DNA of 31,102 nucleotides, taken from Entrophospora sp. SA101 (taxonomy: Eukaryota; Glomeromycota; Glomeromycetes; Entrophosporales; Entrophosporaceae). The notes beneath the pieces are model-generated. The model ran no database searches. It worked only from the letters and a program-made list of their open reading frames with translations, and was not told where the DNA came from. Position numbers and translations under genes: made by a program. The DNA is taken from assembly GCA_958430865.1 (NCBI GenBank), contig CAUDNR010000147.1, positions 6,642-37,743 on the forward strand, given 5' to 3'. Every line of letters begins with the position of its first letter. Within the stretch, counting starts at the first letter, position 1. Shown piece after piece: positions 20,950 to 31,102 of the stretch.

Positions 20950-22560
20950 AAATCTCCCAGATAGTTTTTGGGTTGATCATAAAATGGAATGGATATTGTA
21001 ATCAGGAATGGGCAATATTTTATGGATTTTATGGATGGTTAAGTTATGACTTCATTCTAAGACTACTTGATAAAACACCTTTAACAGTAGAAATTAAAAG
21101 TGGAATTTAATTCAAAAAATATCATTATTACATCTAATAAACCAGCAAAGAATGGTATAATTCAACAAATATTAATTCTTTACTATATAAAGTAGGCTAC
21201 TATATGGAAACTATACTATAAACACATGTATAAATATATTGACGCAGTATACGATAATAACGTGACACAAATAATAAATATATGTCGGTAACTGAGAAGG
21301 TACTTTCAATATAAATAATTTGGTTTTATAGACCATCAATAAGATATAAACTGTGTGAATTGTCAATTTTCAGATGCAATGGCTATCACTCCTTGAAGAA
21401 GTGTTGAAGTGCAAAACCAATTGAGTTTAAGGATTGAAACATATAATCTACTAGAATTTCAAAAAAATTTCAAGGAAAAATATGCAATAAAGTTTCCCAT
21501 TCCTTTGATCAGATGTCCAAAAGTAGGTTAATTGAGGAATATAAAGATGCTTTACCCATTAGTTTATTTTAGAGAATTGTTCTGGAGCTTATGATAGCAG
21601 AATCGTTGATATGAATAAGATTCATTGATTATTATTGCTTGTGTTTAATATATATATGTGATTGTTTTTAAGATATGATGTTCACTGATATATTTATTTA
21701 TAATTAATTAATTAATAGCATTTCTGATATTATTATTATTGTTTGAGGGAATCGTGTTTTTAACATTTACACATCTATTTACACTTGTTTATTTCATTTT
21801 CTATAATAATAATGACTTGGGAATATGCTTATAATTATAATTTGTGTGCACACCAAATATATATTCTTATGACTGGTCAAATCTTACTTGAAATATGAAA
21901 GCAATGATAATAGCAGCAGCAGCAATTATGATGAAGCATTAAAAGATGAATAAGCATTGCTATATGGTTACAAAATCCTAGTCATGTCAGGAACCAATGG
22001 TTAGAGAGAAATTGACGAGAGTGTGCAATGAAGAGTATCAACCACAAATCATATTGGACTAGTAACTTTAATAAGATGCAATTCCTTGGATTTGTTTAGT
22101 GGAATAGCAAAATTCGATGGGGATACTTATGATTGATAAGCCCAAAACGCCTGAATTGGTTAATCTATGCATTGAAATCCAATATTTAATATTGAAGATT
22201 GTTAAAGCTACAAATTGGAAAAATAAAACATCAGATGTTTTAACAGATGTTTTAAGAATAGCGAAGAACCATCATGTAAAGTTAGAAGGGGATTTTGTAC
22301 ATATTGTTATACCAGTATTGTTATTGGAAGGTATTGGTAGACAGATGGGTCCTAATATGAATTTATTAAAAAGTTCTTTACCAAGTTTAAGAAAATTGGA
22401 GCTCAGAAAGCTAGTAAAAGAGAGATTGAGGGTATTAAAAAACACAAAATGATGATAACATTGATGGTTTATTGATATCACTCCATTGTTAAAACTCTGG
22501 ATATGGTTAGAGGTTAGAAGTAATGTATTACAGGATGTTATAAAGCAATGCTTGAAATAA
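20950..22560 (+). pseudogene. Decayed ABC1/ADCK2-type atypical kinase
   Basis: ABC1/UbiB/ADCK proteins are mitochondrial atypical kinases tied to coenzyme Q and lipid metabolism. Recognisable pieces in order: after the acceptor tttcag (21371-21373), QWLSLLEEVLK, then in another frame LSLRIETYNLLEFQKNFKEK and YAIKFPIPLI, then LIEEYKDALPISLF, then ENCSGAYDSRIVD. Further on come SLDLFSGIAKFDG (about 22094-22120), MIDKPKTPELV, AKNHHVKLEGDF, LLLEGIGRQMGPNMNLLKSS and a final LLKLWIWLEVRSNV with stop at 22558-22560. The order matches ADCK2. Lesions: a frameshift in the first piece, a stop and shift at about 21530, a TAG after ISLF, and one extra G in the G-run near 22118. The HADLHPGN catalytic block is not found. 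An N-terminal piece around 20990-21108 (FILRLLDKT) is uncertain. Confidence 0.75.
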
Positions 22561-22612
22561 ATATTTGATGGCCTAACATGTAATTTTCCATGAAATTTTA
22601 TTAATATATATT

Positions 22613-23306
22613 TTATAATAAATCTTCGGATCTGACATAATTCAATTCTCCATTTTCAACTACGCTTTCTCTGTTTACATCCCTTCTCAATGGTTTTCTC
22701 ATATCTTAAAAAAATTTTTACATAAAAAAAAAACCCACAAACACGTTTTCTGAAACATTTTCCAGCAATTGCATCATTCTATCAGCCAATCCTATTCGTT
22801 ATACTCTGGTGCAACAGTAATGGCAATTACATGTCCATGCCATTCTTTACCTCTTCCTTCTGCTTTGCCCATAACTATAATAATAAATAAAAATATATAT
22901 CTAAAAATATTTAAAGATAAAAATAAAAAATCTAATTATCTATTAATAATCTTATTATTAACCTTATCCCATTATTATCCCATTTGATGACTCTTGCAAA
23001 CAAAAAAGATCCGGCCATCTTGATAAATATGAAAGATAAAAGGTAATATTATACTAAATTATATATATATATATATATCAACTAATTAATTTTTATACAA
23101 CAATAATAACTTTATCAATTATATATATTGGATATATTTCCTTACTGTTTCAGTTAAAGCATCCAAATTTCTTAATTCCAAAATTATTAATTTTTATTTC
23201 CAAAAAAAAACAAAAAAAAAACAAAAAAACAATTAATTAAACCTAATCCTTACATATTATTGACTTTAAATAAATCTGTAGCCTTAAAACGTCTTAAAAC
23301 ACTCTT
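22613..23306 (-). pseudogene. Decayed NatB catalytic subunit (NAA20/Nat3)
   Basis: NAA20 N-terminally acetylates proteins starting Met-Asp/Glu/Asn/Gln. Exon remnants: 23306-23254 (VLRRFKATDLFKVNNI), 23170-23146 (NLDALTET), 23053-22963 (YNITFYLSYLSRWPDLF, then LQESSNGIIMG), 22874 onward (VMGKAEGRGKEWHGHVIAIT, then VAPEY). Their order and splice phases match NAA20. Damage: no start Met before VLRRF; TAA at 22966-22964 where the family has Tyr; a one-base loss at about 22800 after APEY, beyond which GLADRMMQLLENVSENV continues in another frame; and loss of the FVDLFVRVSN...YYS section near 22706-22745, so sequence jumps to MRKPLRRDVNRESVVENGEL and the stop at 22615-22613. Tail-to-tail with the ADCK2 relic, 52 bp apart. 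Presumably an intact NAA20 exists elsewhere. Confidence 0.82.
23060..23079. repeat. (AT)n microsatellite
   Basis: Ten AT dinucleotides within a former NAA20 intron. Confidence 0.9.
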
Positions 23307-23409
23307 TTTCTTATCATAAATATAAAATTTTCGTATCACCAAAATATTTTTAAATTCAGAGTTCGCCCGAAAAATCTAGTTTCAGCAATGATCATCGAGC
23401 CAATAAAAT

Positions 23410-23469
23410 TTAATTTTTGCGTGATGTCTGGAAGGGAGATCATCACAAAATTTAGCCAATGAAATCAAA
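23410..23469. promoter_or_regulatory. CCAAT-containing promoter block, homologous to 19244-19312
   Basis: The 27 bp 23443-23469 match the reverse complement of 19244-19270 at 26 of 27 positions. ttaatttttgcgt at 23410-23422 matches 19300-19312 at 13 of 13. Order and relative orientation are kept, with gaps of 20 and 29 bp. It lies between the NAA20 relic (-) and the gene starting at 23573 (+), the same divergent arrangement as at 19155-19321. A further CCAAT occurs at 23399-23403. Confidence 0.7.
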
Positions 23470-23572
23470 CTTCCATCATGCTATAGTTGATACTTCTATA
23501 TATACATAATGATAAACGTTTAGTAACAAATTAACGCGTTTTTATTGTTTTTATTTTTTTAAAAATCAATCA

Positions 23573-24256
23573 TGGTAAATTTTAATTAAATAATGCACAT
23601 AATTTCTGATTCAAGTCTCACCTCACCTCTCTTTGTAATTTGTTTTAGGCACAACAACCTAATTATAATAATATTTCTCAAGGTCTTAACCTGTTAGCAC
23701 AGGAAGTGTCTTTAGTATCAAATATACCTGTTGTTAGCATAACAAATCAGCTTGTGGCTATCCAAAATACCCTCAATACAATGACAACTCAATTTAATAC
23801 AATGACAACTCAATTTAATACAATGACAACTCAATTAAATGCAATTCAAACCAATGTCCAATCTTTGTAAGTCTTTTTCCCATAATCATACTATGTCCCT
23901 TTTACTAAAATAACTATTGAATGAACTTTTTATATTTTAGGGATAGCCGGTCTGTTTGTAGATCATTAAATTCAAGAATTACTGATCCAACTACAAATAT
24001 TGAAGTGCCTCCCAACTTACTGAACCAACTTCCAACAAGTTTTCCCTCTAACATATCTCAACTACGAGGACTAACCGGTTTGTACACTAGCACATTCTTC
24101 TTTCTCCTTTTTGAATAATTTACAAATAATGTTTTTTTTAAATATAAAGCTCAAAACTTAAACAATTTGTTGAATTTTTATGGCTTACCAACTACTGGAA
24201 GAATGGATACAAAACAAGGGCGGTTGGCTGAATTTATTGGGATCAGTTTACTTTAA
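23573..24256 (+). CDS. Small heptad-repeat protein with a SAP-like C-terminus
   Basis: Exons 23573-23575 (the ATG alone), 23649-23866, 23941-24077 and 24150-24256 give 154 residues. The first intron starts directly after the start codon (ATG|gtaaat) and ends ttttag before GCA CAA CAA CCT; no other upstream ATG is in frame. Residues about 44-64 are three exact 7-residue repeats NTMTTQF/L, encoded by three tandem 21-bp units (23775-23837). They have the hydrophobic spacing of a short coiled coil. The C-terminus LNNLLNFYGLPTTGRMDTKQ, continuing GRLAEFIG, resembles SAP-type helix-extension-helix segments, though I assign this by pattern only. Function unknown. The CCAAT block ends 103 bp upstream of the ATG. 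Confidence 0.65.
23775..23837 (+). repeat. Three tandem 21-bp coding repeats
   Basis: aatacaatgacaactcaatt plus one base, three times, differing only at the last base of the third unit. Each copy encodes one heptad, NTMTTQF or NTMTTQL. Confidence 0.95.
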
Positions 24257-24782
24257 CATACAATTTCATTACAAATTGTAAGTTAATAATTCATTATGTC
24301 AATTTGCAAATTTAATTCTTATTTTTATTCTTAAATTTGAAAAAAATGAAAATTATTATTACTATAAAAACAACCAGTTAATAATTCAAAGAAAATAAAT
24401 TACAATTAATATCTTGCTCAATTTCACATCTATTATCAGTTTTTCTCTTGAATAAAGTGTTCAATTCATCTTCTGTCAACCAAGTTTCATAAGTAAATTG
24501 CAAGTAATACCCATTATTTTTTTATAATTGGGATTTGTTTTATTTATACAAAGAATATGATTATATGCATGTTCAGCACAATACTATCATTGCAGCAAGT
24601 ACAATAAAGTAACATTAAAATGAATATAGTACATTCAGTACTTATATTAAAGATACAAGTATAGAAAGTATAGATGAGTACAATACATCCTTGTAATAAG
24701 TGCTATACTTATCCATGGTACAATATCTACTGCTCAGATCTTATGGTACTCAATTTAAAATTACTGCATGAACTCATCTCTT
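24257..24782. other. Spacer before transposon copy 2
   Basis: AT-rich; 24595-24760 is rich in agtaca/gtactt words in both orientations. The missing left terminus of the transposon was searched for here (cagtcgatgctcgatata) and not found. Confidence 0.4.
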
Positions 24783-26445
24783 TTAATTTTCAATATCATC
24801 AATTTGCTCTTTTAAATTTAATTCAATCTTTTTTCTAATGGAGCTATTTGACTTTCTAAATTTCTGTTGTTTTTGTAGATTCATCTAAATCAATAATTCT
24901 TAAATAATAAACACTTGTTTTTTTTTACAATTATTATCCTTATTGGCATGTTTTCCATGAGATTTTTTATCATAACAATGTCATTTTTGTCATTATTGTT
25001 TTCATAAACTTACTCTTTCTTCCTTTTCGTTCATTGCCATCACTAGTGTGTTTCTGGTTTGGTTCTTAATATTCAATGGTTCACCATGTGATTTTTCAAT
25101 TGATCCAAATATATTATTACTTTTTTCACCAGAGATGTAATTAAATTCTATATCATTGACTTTATTTTCTCAGAATTTGCTATTTTCTTTCCAATGTCTA
25201 AGGCTGTTAGCACTGTTTTGTTTAAGTAATTCTTGATGGAATGAAATTATATAAGCATTTACAACATCAGGAAATTAATTTAGCGTAAACTTGCATAAAT
25301 CTTACGATGCCGACGTAATATTGTGTAAATCTTACAGTGCCGACGTAAGTTTTACACTTTTTTATTATTAAACTTACAATTGACACATGTAAAATTTTTT
25401 TATATTTTCTGGATGTAAGCAAATAAATATTTATCATTTATAATACTTTACTTTAAAGGAATTTATAATTCCTGCATCAGCAGGTTGTAGATGGGCAGTT
25501 GTATTAGGAGGAAGGTGATGAAGCATGATATTTGTTAAAATGGTTGCTTGATCAAGAATGTGTACTGGTGCATTATCAAACAATAATAAAATGTTTTTAT
25601 TTCCCCTGGCCATTTCCTGGTTCAACTTTATCAAATATTGATTCCAAATAGAAACTTGCATCCAGGCTTTTGTGTTCCAATAGTAATCAACTGGAAGCTT
25701 TGACTTGTCAACTACAAGCATGTCTCTTGGTGTTTGATACTTATGAATAAATAAAAGAGGAAGTTTTTCAGTTCCTGTTGCATTCATGGTCAGTAAAAGG
25801 GCTATTCTTTTTTTCAATTTTTTTAATACCAGAAAGAGGACCAGTTGATAATGTCTTTGAAGGTTCTAAATCCCAGAGCAATCCTAATAAAATAAATACT
25901 TAGTTAGTCTATTATTATAAATGATATAATAATAATTATACTGAATTATTTTGCCAGTTTCATCACAATTATACATGTAAACATCTTCTAAAGGAAATTC
26001 CTTAATATTTCTTGTAATCTTCTTCTTTCTTTAGAAGGTGCAGAGCTTGCTTCACCATGCATAACATACTGCTCTATGTTATTTCTTTTCTTAATTTGAC
26101 ACCCAACCATCTGAACCTTTAAAATCATTGATATTTAGTAATTTGGCAAATCTTTTAGCTTTAGTGAGAATTATATCACCTGTAATTACTCTTTTATCTG
26201 AAATTTCTTGATTGAACCATATCATCAATGCACTTTCAAGATCAGGATATTTTGCTGCTTTATCTTTTTGTCTGTTGGTATCATTAGGGTTGATAGATAA
26301 CCATTTATCTTTATCTTTTAAAATCTTGCAAACAGTAGGTTCTGCAATTCCAAATTTTTGGCCAAGTTCTTTATATGTGAATGATAGATTTCTTTCATTA
26401 AGTCAAAACTTTTCTTTTTTTATTTGATTGATCAATTGATGACAT
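24783..26445 (-). pseudogene. Tigger/pogo DDE transposase, nearly full length, broken
   Basis: Order on the minus strand: KKRKV start region (26445), HTH_psq and CENPB HTH, first Asp in YNCDETG, intron, LLWDLEPSKTLSTGP, then a 128-codon frame 25817-25434 with the second Asp in LLLFDNAPVH and the third in HLQPADAGIINSFK, so all three catalytic Asp are visible. Beyond that stop, pieces such as VNAYIISFHQELLKQ (about 25260-25210) and a Lys/Glu-rich tail (to 24783) continue the family C-terminus in shifted frames. Lesions: the N-terminal stops shared with copy 1, small deletions near 26005 and 26095, an extra A near 25820, a 6-bp insertion before CDETG, and a GC rather than GT donor at the intron (gcaaaa). 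Inactive as read. Confidence 0.85.
25296..25357. repeat. 31-bp tandem duplication ending in a hairpin
   Basis: taaatcttac(ga/ag)tgccgacgtaa occurs at 25296 and again at 25327. The second copy forms a hairpin, gtgtaaatcttac (25323-25335) and gtaagttttacac (25345-25357), 12 of 13 paired, with a 9-nt loop. It interrupts the transposase C-terminal reading frame. Confidence 0.8.
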
Positions 26446-26585
26446 TTTTATTTTTTTTTTATTAAAATTTGAGAAAATAATTTTTAGCTGAAATGATTTT
26501 TTAATAAATAATTACAAACAAAAGTACAATTCCTAGTTCTTTTATTTGTAAGAAATTCAGTAAATAATTACAAGAAAATTATTTT

Positions 26586-26973
26586 TAAACTTTTTGCAAC
26601 ACATTACTAAATTCAATTACCTTATTTTTCGCGAGACATTACTACTTTATTTTTCGCGAGACATTACTAAATTCAATTATTTTTAAACTTTTTGCGACAC
26701 ATTACTAAATTCAATTACTTTATTTTTCGCGAGACATTACTAAATTAAATTATTTTATTTTTCGCGACACATTACTAAATTAAATTACTTATTTTTTTGC
26801 AAGATATTACTAAATTCAATTGCTTTATTTTTCGCGACACATTACTAAATTCAATTATTTTTCGCGACACATTGCTAAATTCAATTACTTTGTTTTTTCG
26901 CTACCAAATTCATATTAATATTAATATTAATGAAAAAATTTTTTTGCGACAAATTACTAAATTCAAATTTATT
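26586..26973. repeat. Intra-transposon array of TCGCGA-box repeats, copy 2
   Basis: Base-for-base identical to 953-1340, with the same eleven imperfect units and the same variants in each unit. Confidence 0.9.
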
Positions 26974-27019
26974 ATTATTTAATACAATTAAGTAATGATC
27001 GACAAAATTTTATAAAGAC

Positions 27020-27208
27020 TTTACTATATCGAGCTCTAGTTAATATAATGTGTACCAAGTAAAACTTCACTATATGATTATATCGAGAGTTTATATTAAA
27101 AATCATTATATCGAGCAGAATTTATATGTAATGAAACGGGATATTTTCCAACTTCACTATATCATATGATTTACTATATAGTAGGTTCACTATATCGAGC
27201 ATCGACTG
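27020..27208. repeat. Transposon terminus with iterated subterminal motifs
   Basis: ttactatatcgag, ttcactatatgattatatcg, cattatatcgagc, cttcactatatcat and ttcactatatcgagc follow one another before the end at 27208. Such repeated words near an end are typical transposase binding sites. Only the first is kept in copy 1. Confidence 0.7.
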
Positions 27209-28541
27209 TATTATTATTACATATTAATATTATTATTATTGTCAACTAAAAAATTGTTTCATTGTAGTTTGCTTCATTGAGTATTTTTTTTTAAAAAATT
27301 AATGTATCGCTCAAGGGCATTAACTTGTCTTAATAGTTCATTAGAATTTTCTTATTTTATTTTTGGTTATTTTTATTAAACGTAATTTAAAAAAAATTCG
27401 GGATCTTTTATCCTTTGTTTAATCCTTAATTTTTTTAATTTTGCGTATATATGATTTTCACCATTTGTGTTTTTATCATTATTATTCTAATAACTCTTTC
27501 TCAATTAAAAAGAAAGAATTAGCAAAAATTCATTTAATCCTTTATAAGCAACAGTAGCTTACTTAATCCATCACCAATATTAAAAAAAGAGGTAAACAGA
27601 GATGATTGATGAATTAATTAATGTAACACGAATTTATTAGCAAATAAATCACGTGAAAGTCACGAGTGTGCATTTGGAGAGAGGGTGGTTTTATATGAAC
27701 GGGGATGGGGGAAGACCGTGCAGTGCAAATTATGGAGGGTGTGCATGTATCTCCAATCCCCGAGGTTGGGAATTAGACATAGCGTGTATTTATGGAGGGT
27801 GCACCTATGGAAGGTTCACTGTATTTGCCTAAAAAAAGTACCAACTTGTTTGTTGATCCGCAAACTAGATCAATGCTTTGTAATGAATATTCCATTATTT
27901 TAACAATTAACTTTTCTCCGTGTGTATATGTATTATAGAAATATTCACTTTGTCTGGTTTGTTGTGGTTAACACACGAAAAATTTGCTCGAATTTTCCCC
28001 AAAATTCAGTTTATCAAAAGTTGTCGTTAAACCTTTTCGATTTGCAATTAGTGATTAACTGCATAGTTTAAAAACAGAGTTCCGAAATGAATCTCGTGTG
28101 ACTTATATAATTGTTATATAACCATTACTAATGATGACATAATACTAACAATAACAACAAATTTTATCATACTACTTTTGGTGTTACATTTCAATTACTA
28201 ATTCGCTAGAAGGATTTTGATTGTCTTAACCTACATATGACATTGAAAGTTCTGTGATGATTGCATATCGTTCTATAACGAAATGATCCTTATTATCAAT
28301 CATGTTAGCCATTAATTGGTTTCAACATATTTATTATAATATTTAAATGTTTTCCTTAAAATTAATTTGGAAATATCTCCGATTGCGAGTAACATAAATC
28401 TATCAAGTAAAAAAAGACATATAAACAAATATGCAGGAAAAAAAAAAAAAAAATAGAAAAAATAGAAATAATAAATACCATTCCAAATGACATTTTTCGA
28501 TTTAATAACTTTTTTTTCTATTTTTTAAAAATTCATTAAAT
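27209..28541. other. Gene-free spacer upstream of the hydrolase
   Basis: AT-rich except for a G-rich patch at about 27655-27825, where ttatggagggtg recurs at 27730 and 27790. A gttctataac motif lies near 28269. The 72-codon ORF across the G-rich patch has no recognisable features. A poly-A run at 28438-28453 lies 90 bp before the hydrolase ATG. Confidence 0.45.
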
Positions 28542-29609
28542 ATGTCACTCTCTTCTTCACAAAGAGTATTTCTTGAATCTATAGCATCGGCCGATCCAGA
28601 AGGACGTTTTGTAATCGTTGACGGTATTCAAACATTTTATAAAATATCGGTTCCTCAACAAGAAGAGAAGAAAGAGGAATTACAACACGTTAATAACAAC
28701 GACAACACAAATCCAGATAAACCTGTGATTTTATGTCTTCATCACATTTTAGGAGATTTATATGAATGGAAATATATCGTGCAACCACTTGCTAATGCTA
28801 CAGGTTGTCATGTAATAGCTTACGATAGGATATCTTTTGGTTTGACCGAAAGGCCAATACAATGGGAAAAAGACAAAAATCCTTACACACAAGAAGCTTT
28901 ATGTGAATTTATATTGAAGTTTTTATCGTGTTTAGGATATGCTGATAAAAAGATTGTATTTGTTGGAGCATCTGCTGGTGGTGCAATTAGTTCTTATCTC
29001 TCAATAAAATATCCACATATTACTTTTGCTTTAATTCACATTTGTCCTGCTATAAAAGTTGAAGATCAAGGTAAAAATTTCTTTACAAAAAAAAATTTTG
29101 ATTATATATAATTTATATATTTAATATTTAATATTTAATGTTTTTTAGGTCCACCACCCATTGCATGTATGATTCTAGGATCATTTCCTGGAAGATTGGT
29201 TTTGAAATATTATCTATCCAGAGAGTTACCGTCCCGATTGTTATATTACGATGTAAAGTCGATTCCTGATTGGGAAACTGTGATCAGGCCTCATTATAGA
29301 GTACAATTAACTTTACCAAATTTTTACGAAGCGATTTCATTTCAATTAAAATATTTTACTCCACTTGAAATTCTACCACATAAAAATGTATTACAAAAAA
29401 TTCCGACTTTATTCATAGTAGGAAATGATGACAAATATACAACATGCGATGCACATAAAAAGGTATTTGAAGAAATCGAATCGAATTCACCTTCTGATTC
29501 GATCTTGGAATTTAAAGTATTAACACAATGTGCACATTTACCTCACGAAGAAAAACCTCAAGAAGTTTTACAATTAATAATCGATTTCTTGGGAAAACTT
29601 GGAATCTAA
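28542..29609 (+). CDS. Alpha/beta-hydrolase fold protein
   Basis: Exons 28542-29070 and 29149-29609, joined by a 78-bp GT-AG intron, give 329 residues. Strand beta-3 and the oxyanion turn are PVILCLHHILGDLYEW (61-76). The next strand is HVIAYDRISFGLTERP, with the DRxxFGxT pattern common in epoxide-hydrolase/haloperoxidase-like members. The nucleophile elbow is FVGASAGGA with Ser144. The acid is Asp270 or Asp271 in LFIVGNDDKYT, and the base His306 in CAHLPHEEKP. There is no signal peptide. An Asn/Glu-rich insert (41-58) lies before the core. The triad is complete, so the protein is probably an active serine hydrolase; the substrate is unknown. The ATG is the first in frame after several AT-rich stop-containing codons. 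Confidence 0.9.
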
Positions 29610-31102
29610 TATTCATTACTATTATTATATTTATTCGTTATTATTTATCTTAGAATTTAATATTTAATTTATTAATTAGTTATTATTTATTTTTTGAAGT
29701 TATAACAATTACAAATTAGTAACTAGAAATTTTGATTATTTGCATAATGCGTTACTCGTACATAAACAATTATATAAAAACAAAATGTTGGCGTGCACTT
29801 TTATTTACTATTTATTTTCTTTTGTCTATTACTTTACAAGTGTTATAAGTATTATCGTTTTGATTTTTAAAAATAAAAATAAATGTCTATAATGTACTTT
29901 CTCCGTTTGAATTTGGTCTATCGTTCATTGCTTTTACTAATTTACATATTATAAGCCAATAAAGCAAATGTAATGCTTCAGCTTTAGTTTTAACCAACCT
30001 CTTTGTTTAAAAGTCAGTCACCTGTAATAAAAATTATCAAAAAGAATAACAATTTGATAAAAGACCAAGAGTCTTGTCTTTATACTCAAGATCCATGTAC
30101 TGTTGTTACTTTTTCTATATACCGTTGCACAAAAAGGTTTGTATATGAAGCTTTATTTTATTAGTATAGATAATGATATCAAATTAAAGCTTGGAACTTT
30201 AGAAATCTAATAAATGTAAAATGTTTGCATTTTATGCATGCCATTTATATTTTTTCGTCTTGTCTCAAGAAACGAAGGTTGAAATTAAACCTTAAAAATA
30301 CTGTGTATAAATAGAGTTGTCGGTAGAAAATTTATTGAAGTTTGAAGACTTTCAAAAGCTTTATCAATAAAAAAAAATTTTTATTCTGAATTTGGAATTT
30401 GTTTTTTTCATGCCTTTATAAAGTTTCTGAAATATAACAGCTACAGTCAAGATAAAAAAATTGACGCAATAGAAAAGTACTATTACACGCGGTTTTGACA
30501 TTTATATAAAATTCTGCTCGTTTTAAAAGAATCGGCAATTAATTTATTATTCCTGTTTTTAAAGCAAATCTGTTAGAGGTGTTAACTTTATTCCCGAGGA
30601 TCTTGAAGATGCGTATTGCTGATTGTGTAACTATAAGTGAACATCTCTCTTATTGAAATAATTGTACGGCCGTGCTGAGTGGGCTTTGTGATTCAAAGAA
30701 TCGATTGGCCATATTTTTCAAATTGAATATGCAAAGTGTGAAGTAGAAAATTCATTATGTACTTTTTTTCTTTGTTGGAACAATATATGACAATATTTGT
30801 AGAAGTCTTGGAAATCCTTCAATGCCTTTGTCCAAGTGACGCTTTATCTATAAATAGTTCGTCCAATATTCCAGAATCGATTTAGTAGTAGTGCGTAAAA
30901 AATTTTTGAAAGATGATCAAATTGTTAATTAAGTACTTAATAAGCCTATTGGCGACTTAAAAAAAAAAAAAACTTGTATATATATATAATAAATTTAACA
31001 AGTGATCTGCAGGATGCGTGTGTTAAAACAGGAGAGAACGTCCTATATAAGGAATGGATTTTCACAATTGATTTCAATTTTTTTTATACAGTTTAAAATA
31101 CT
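29610..31102. other. Gene-free 3' region
   Basis: No ORF, exon chain, tRNA or clear repeat. It contains poly-A/T tracts (30368-30377, 30960-30973), aataaa words and a tatataagg box near 31044 that could belong to a promoter beyond the window. Confidence 0.45.

Larger units (their letters stand above)
24783..27208 (-). mobile_element. pogo/Tigger-like DNA transposon, copy 2
   Basis: Holds the transposase relic (26445 to 24783), the TCGCGA-box array (26586-26973), several ttcactatatcgag-type subterminal motifs (27020-27200) and a terminus ending cgagcatcgactg at 27208, followed by TA. Read outward-in, the end begins CAGTCGATGCTCGATATAG, the CAGT start and TA target typical of pogo/Tigger. The opposite terminus was not found, so the left limit is only the last transposase stop. 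The C-terminal part is interrupted by a hairpin repeat (25296-25357). Confidence 0.75.

Noticed and set aside
20921..21001. A frame reading SGVGKSTLCENLPDSF, like a P-loop (Walker A) motif
   Set aside because: It stops after 26 codons, lacks upstream strand sequence and downstream Walker B, and lies beside the ADCK2 relic. Probably chance.
22272..22481. Minus-strand 69-codon ORF
   Set aside because: Antisense shadow of the ADCK2 C-terminal fragment.
27655..27825. G-rich patch with a GGTTGGGAATT stretch that looks like a tRNA/SINE B box
   Set aside because: No matching A box at the right distance, no cloverleaf and no poly-A tail.

Overview
The window reads as AT-rich nuclear DNA of a filamentous fungus, most like an arbuscular mycorrhizal (Glomeromycotina, Rhizophagus-like) genome. 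The evidence is the very low GC, genes cut by many short GT-AG introns, single-gene eukaryotic orthologues (OTU1/YOD1, Vps3/TGFBRAP1, IFI6/IFI27-like), pogo/Tigger transposons and MITE-like repeats. The species call is inference. Few genes show as long ORFs, so the models here were built by joining exons through splice sites and family motifs.

Layout. 1-1404: truncated minus-strand pogo/Tigger element whose second, longer copy lies at about 24783-27208. 1405-10088: gene-free repeat land, with degenerate tandem repeats (1610-2068 and 2095-2830), a 251-bp MITE nested in the second array (2472-2722), a 414-bp element with 43-bp terminal inverted repeats (6544-6957) and weaker inverted repeats. 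10089-12206 (+): complete 13-exon OTU1/YOD1 deubiquitinase with an 8-nt exon and a probable 1-nt exon. 12596-13078 (+): broken unknown gene. 14137-19154 (-): 20-exon Vps3/TGFBRAP1-like CORVET subunit. 19322-20253 (+): IFI6/IFI27-like membrane protein, sharing a short divergent promoter with Vps3.

20347-23306 is a graveyard: a possible membrane-protein tail (-), a decayed ABC1/ADCK2-type kinase (+) and a decayed NatB catalytic subunit NAA20 (-). 23573-24256 (+): small heptad-repeat protein whose first exon codes only for the start methionine; it is preceded by a promoter segment homologous to the Vps3/IFI6 one. After transposon copy 2 and a gene-free spacer, 28542-29609 (+) encodes an alpha/beta hydrolase; the rest is gene-free.

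The intact genes do not form one pathway. OTU1 acts in ubiquitin/p97 (ER-associated degradation) biology and Vps3 in endosomal tethering. The main points of interest are extreme splicing (1-nt and 8-nt exons, GC-AG introns), a duplicated bidirectional promoter, three adjacent gene relics, and two transposon copies that switch abruptly from diverged to identical. No tRNA, rRNA or CRISPR array was seen.
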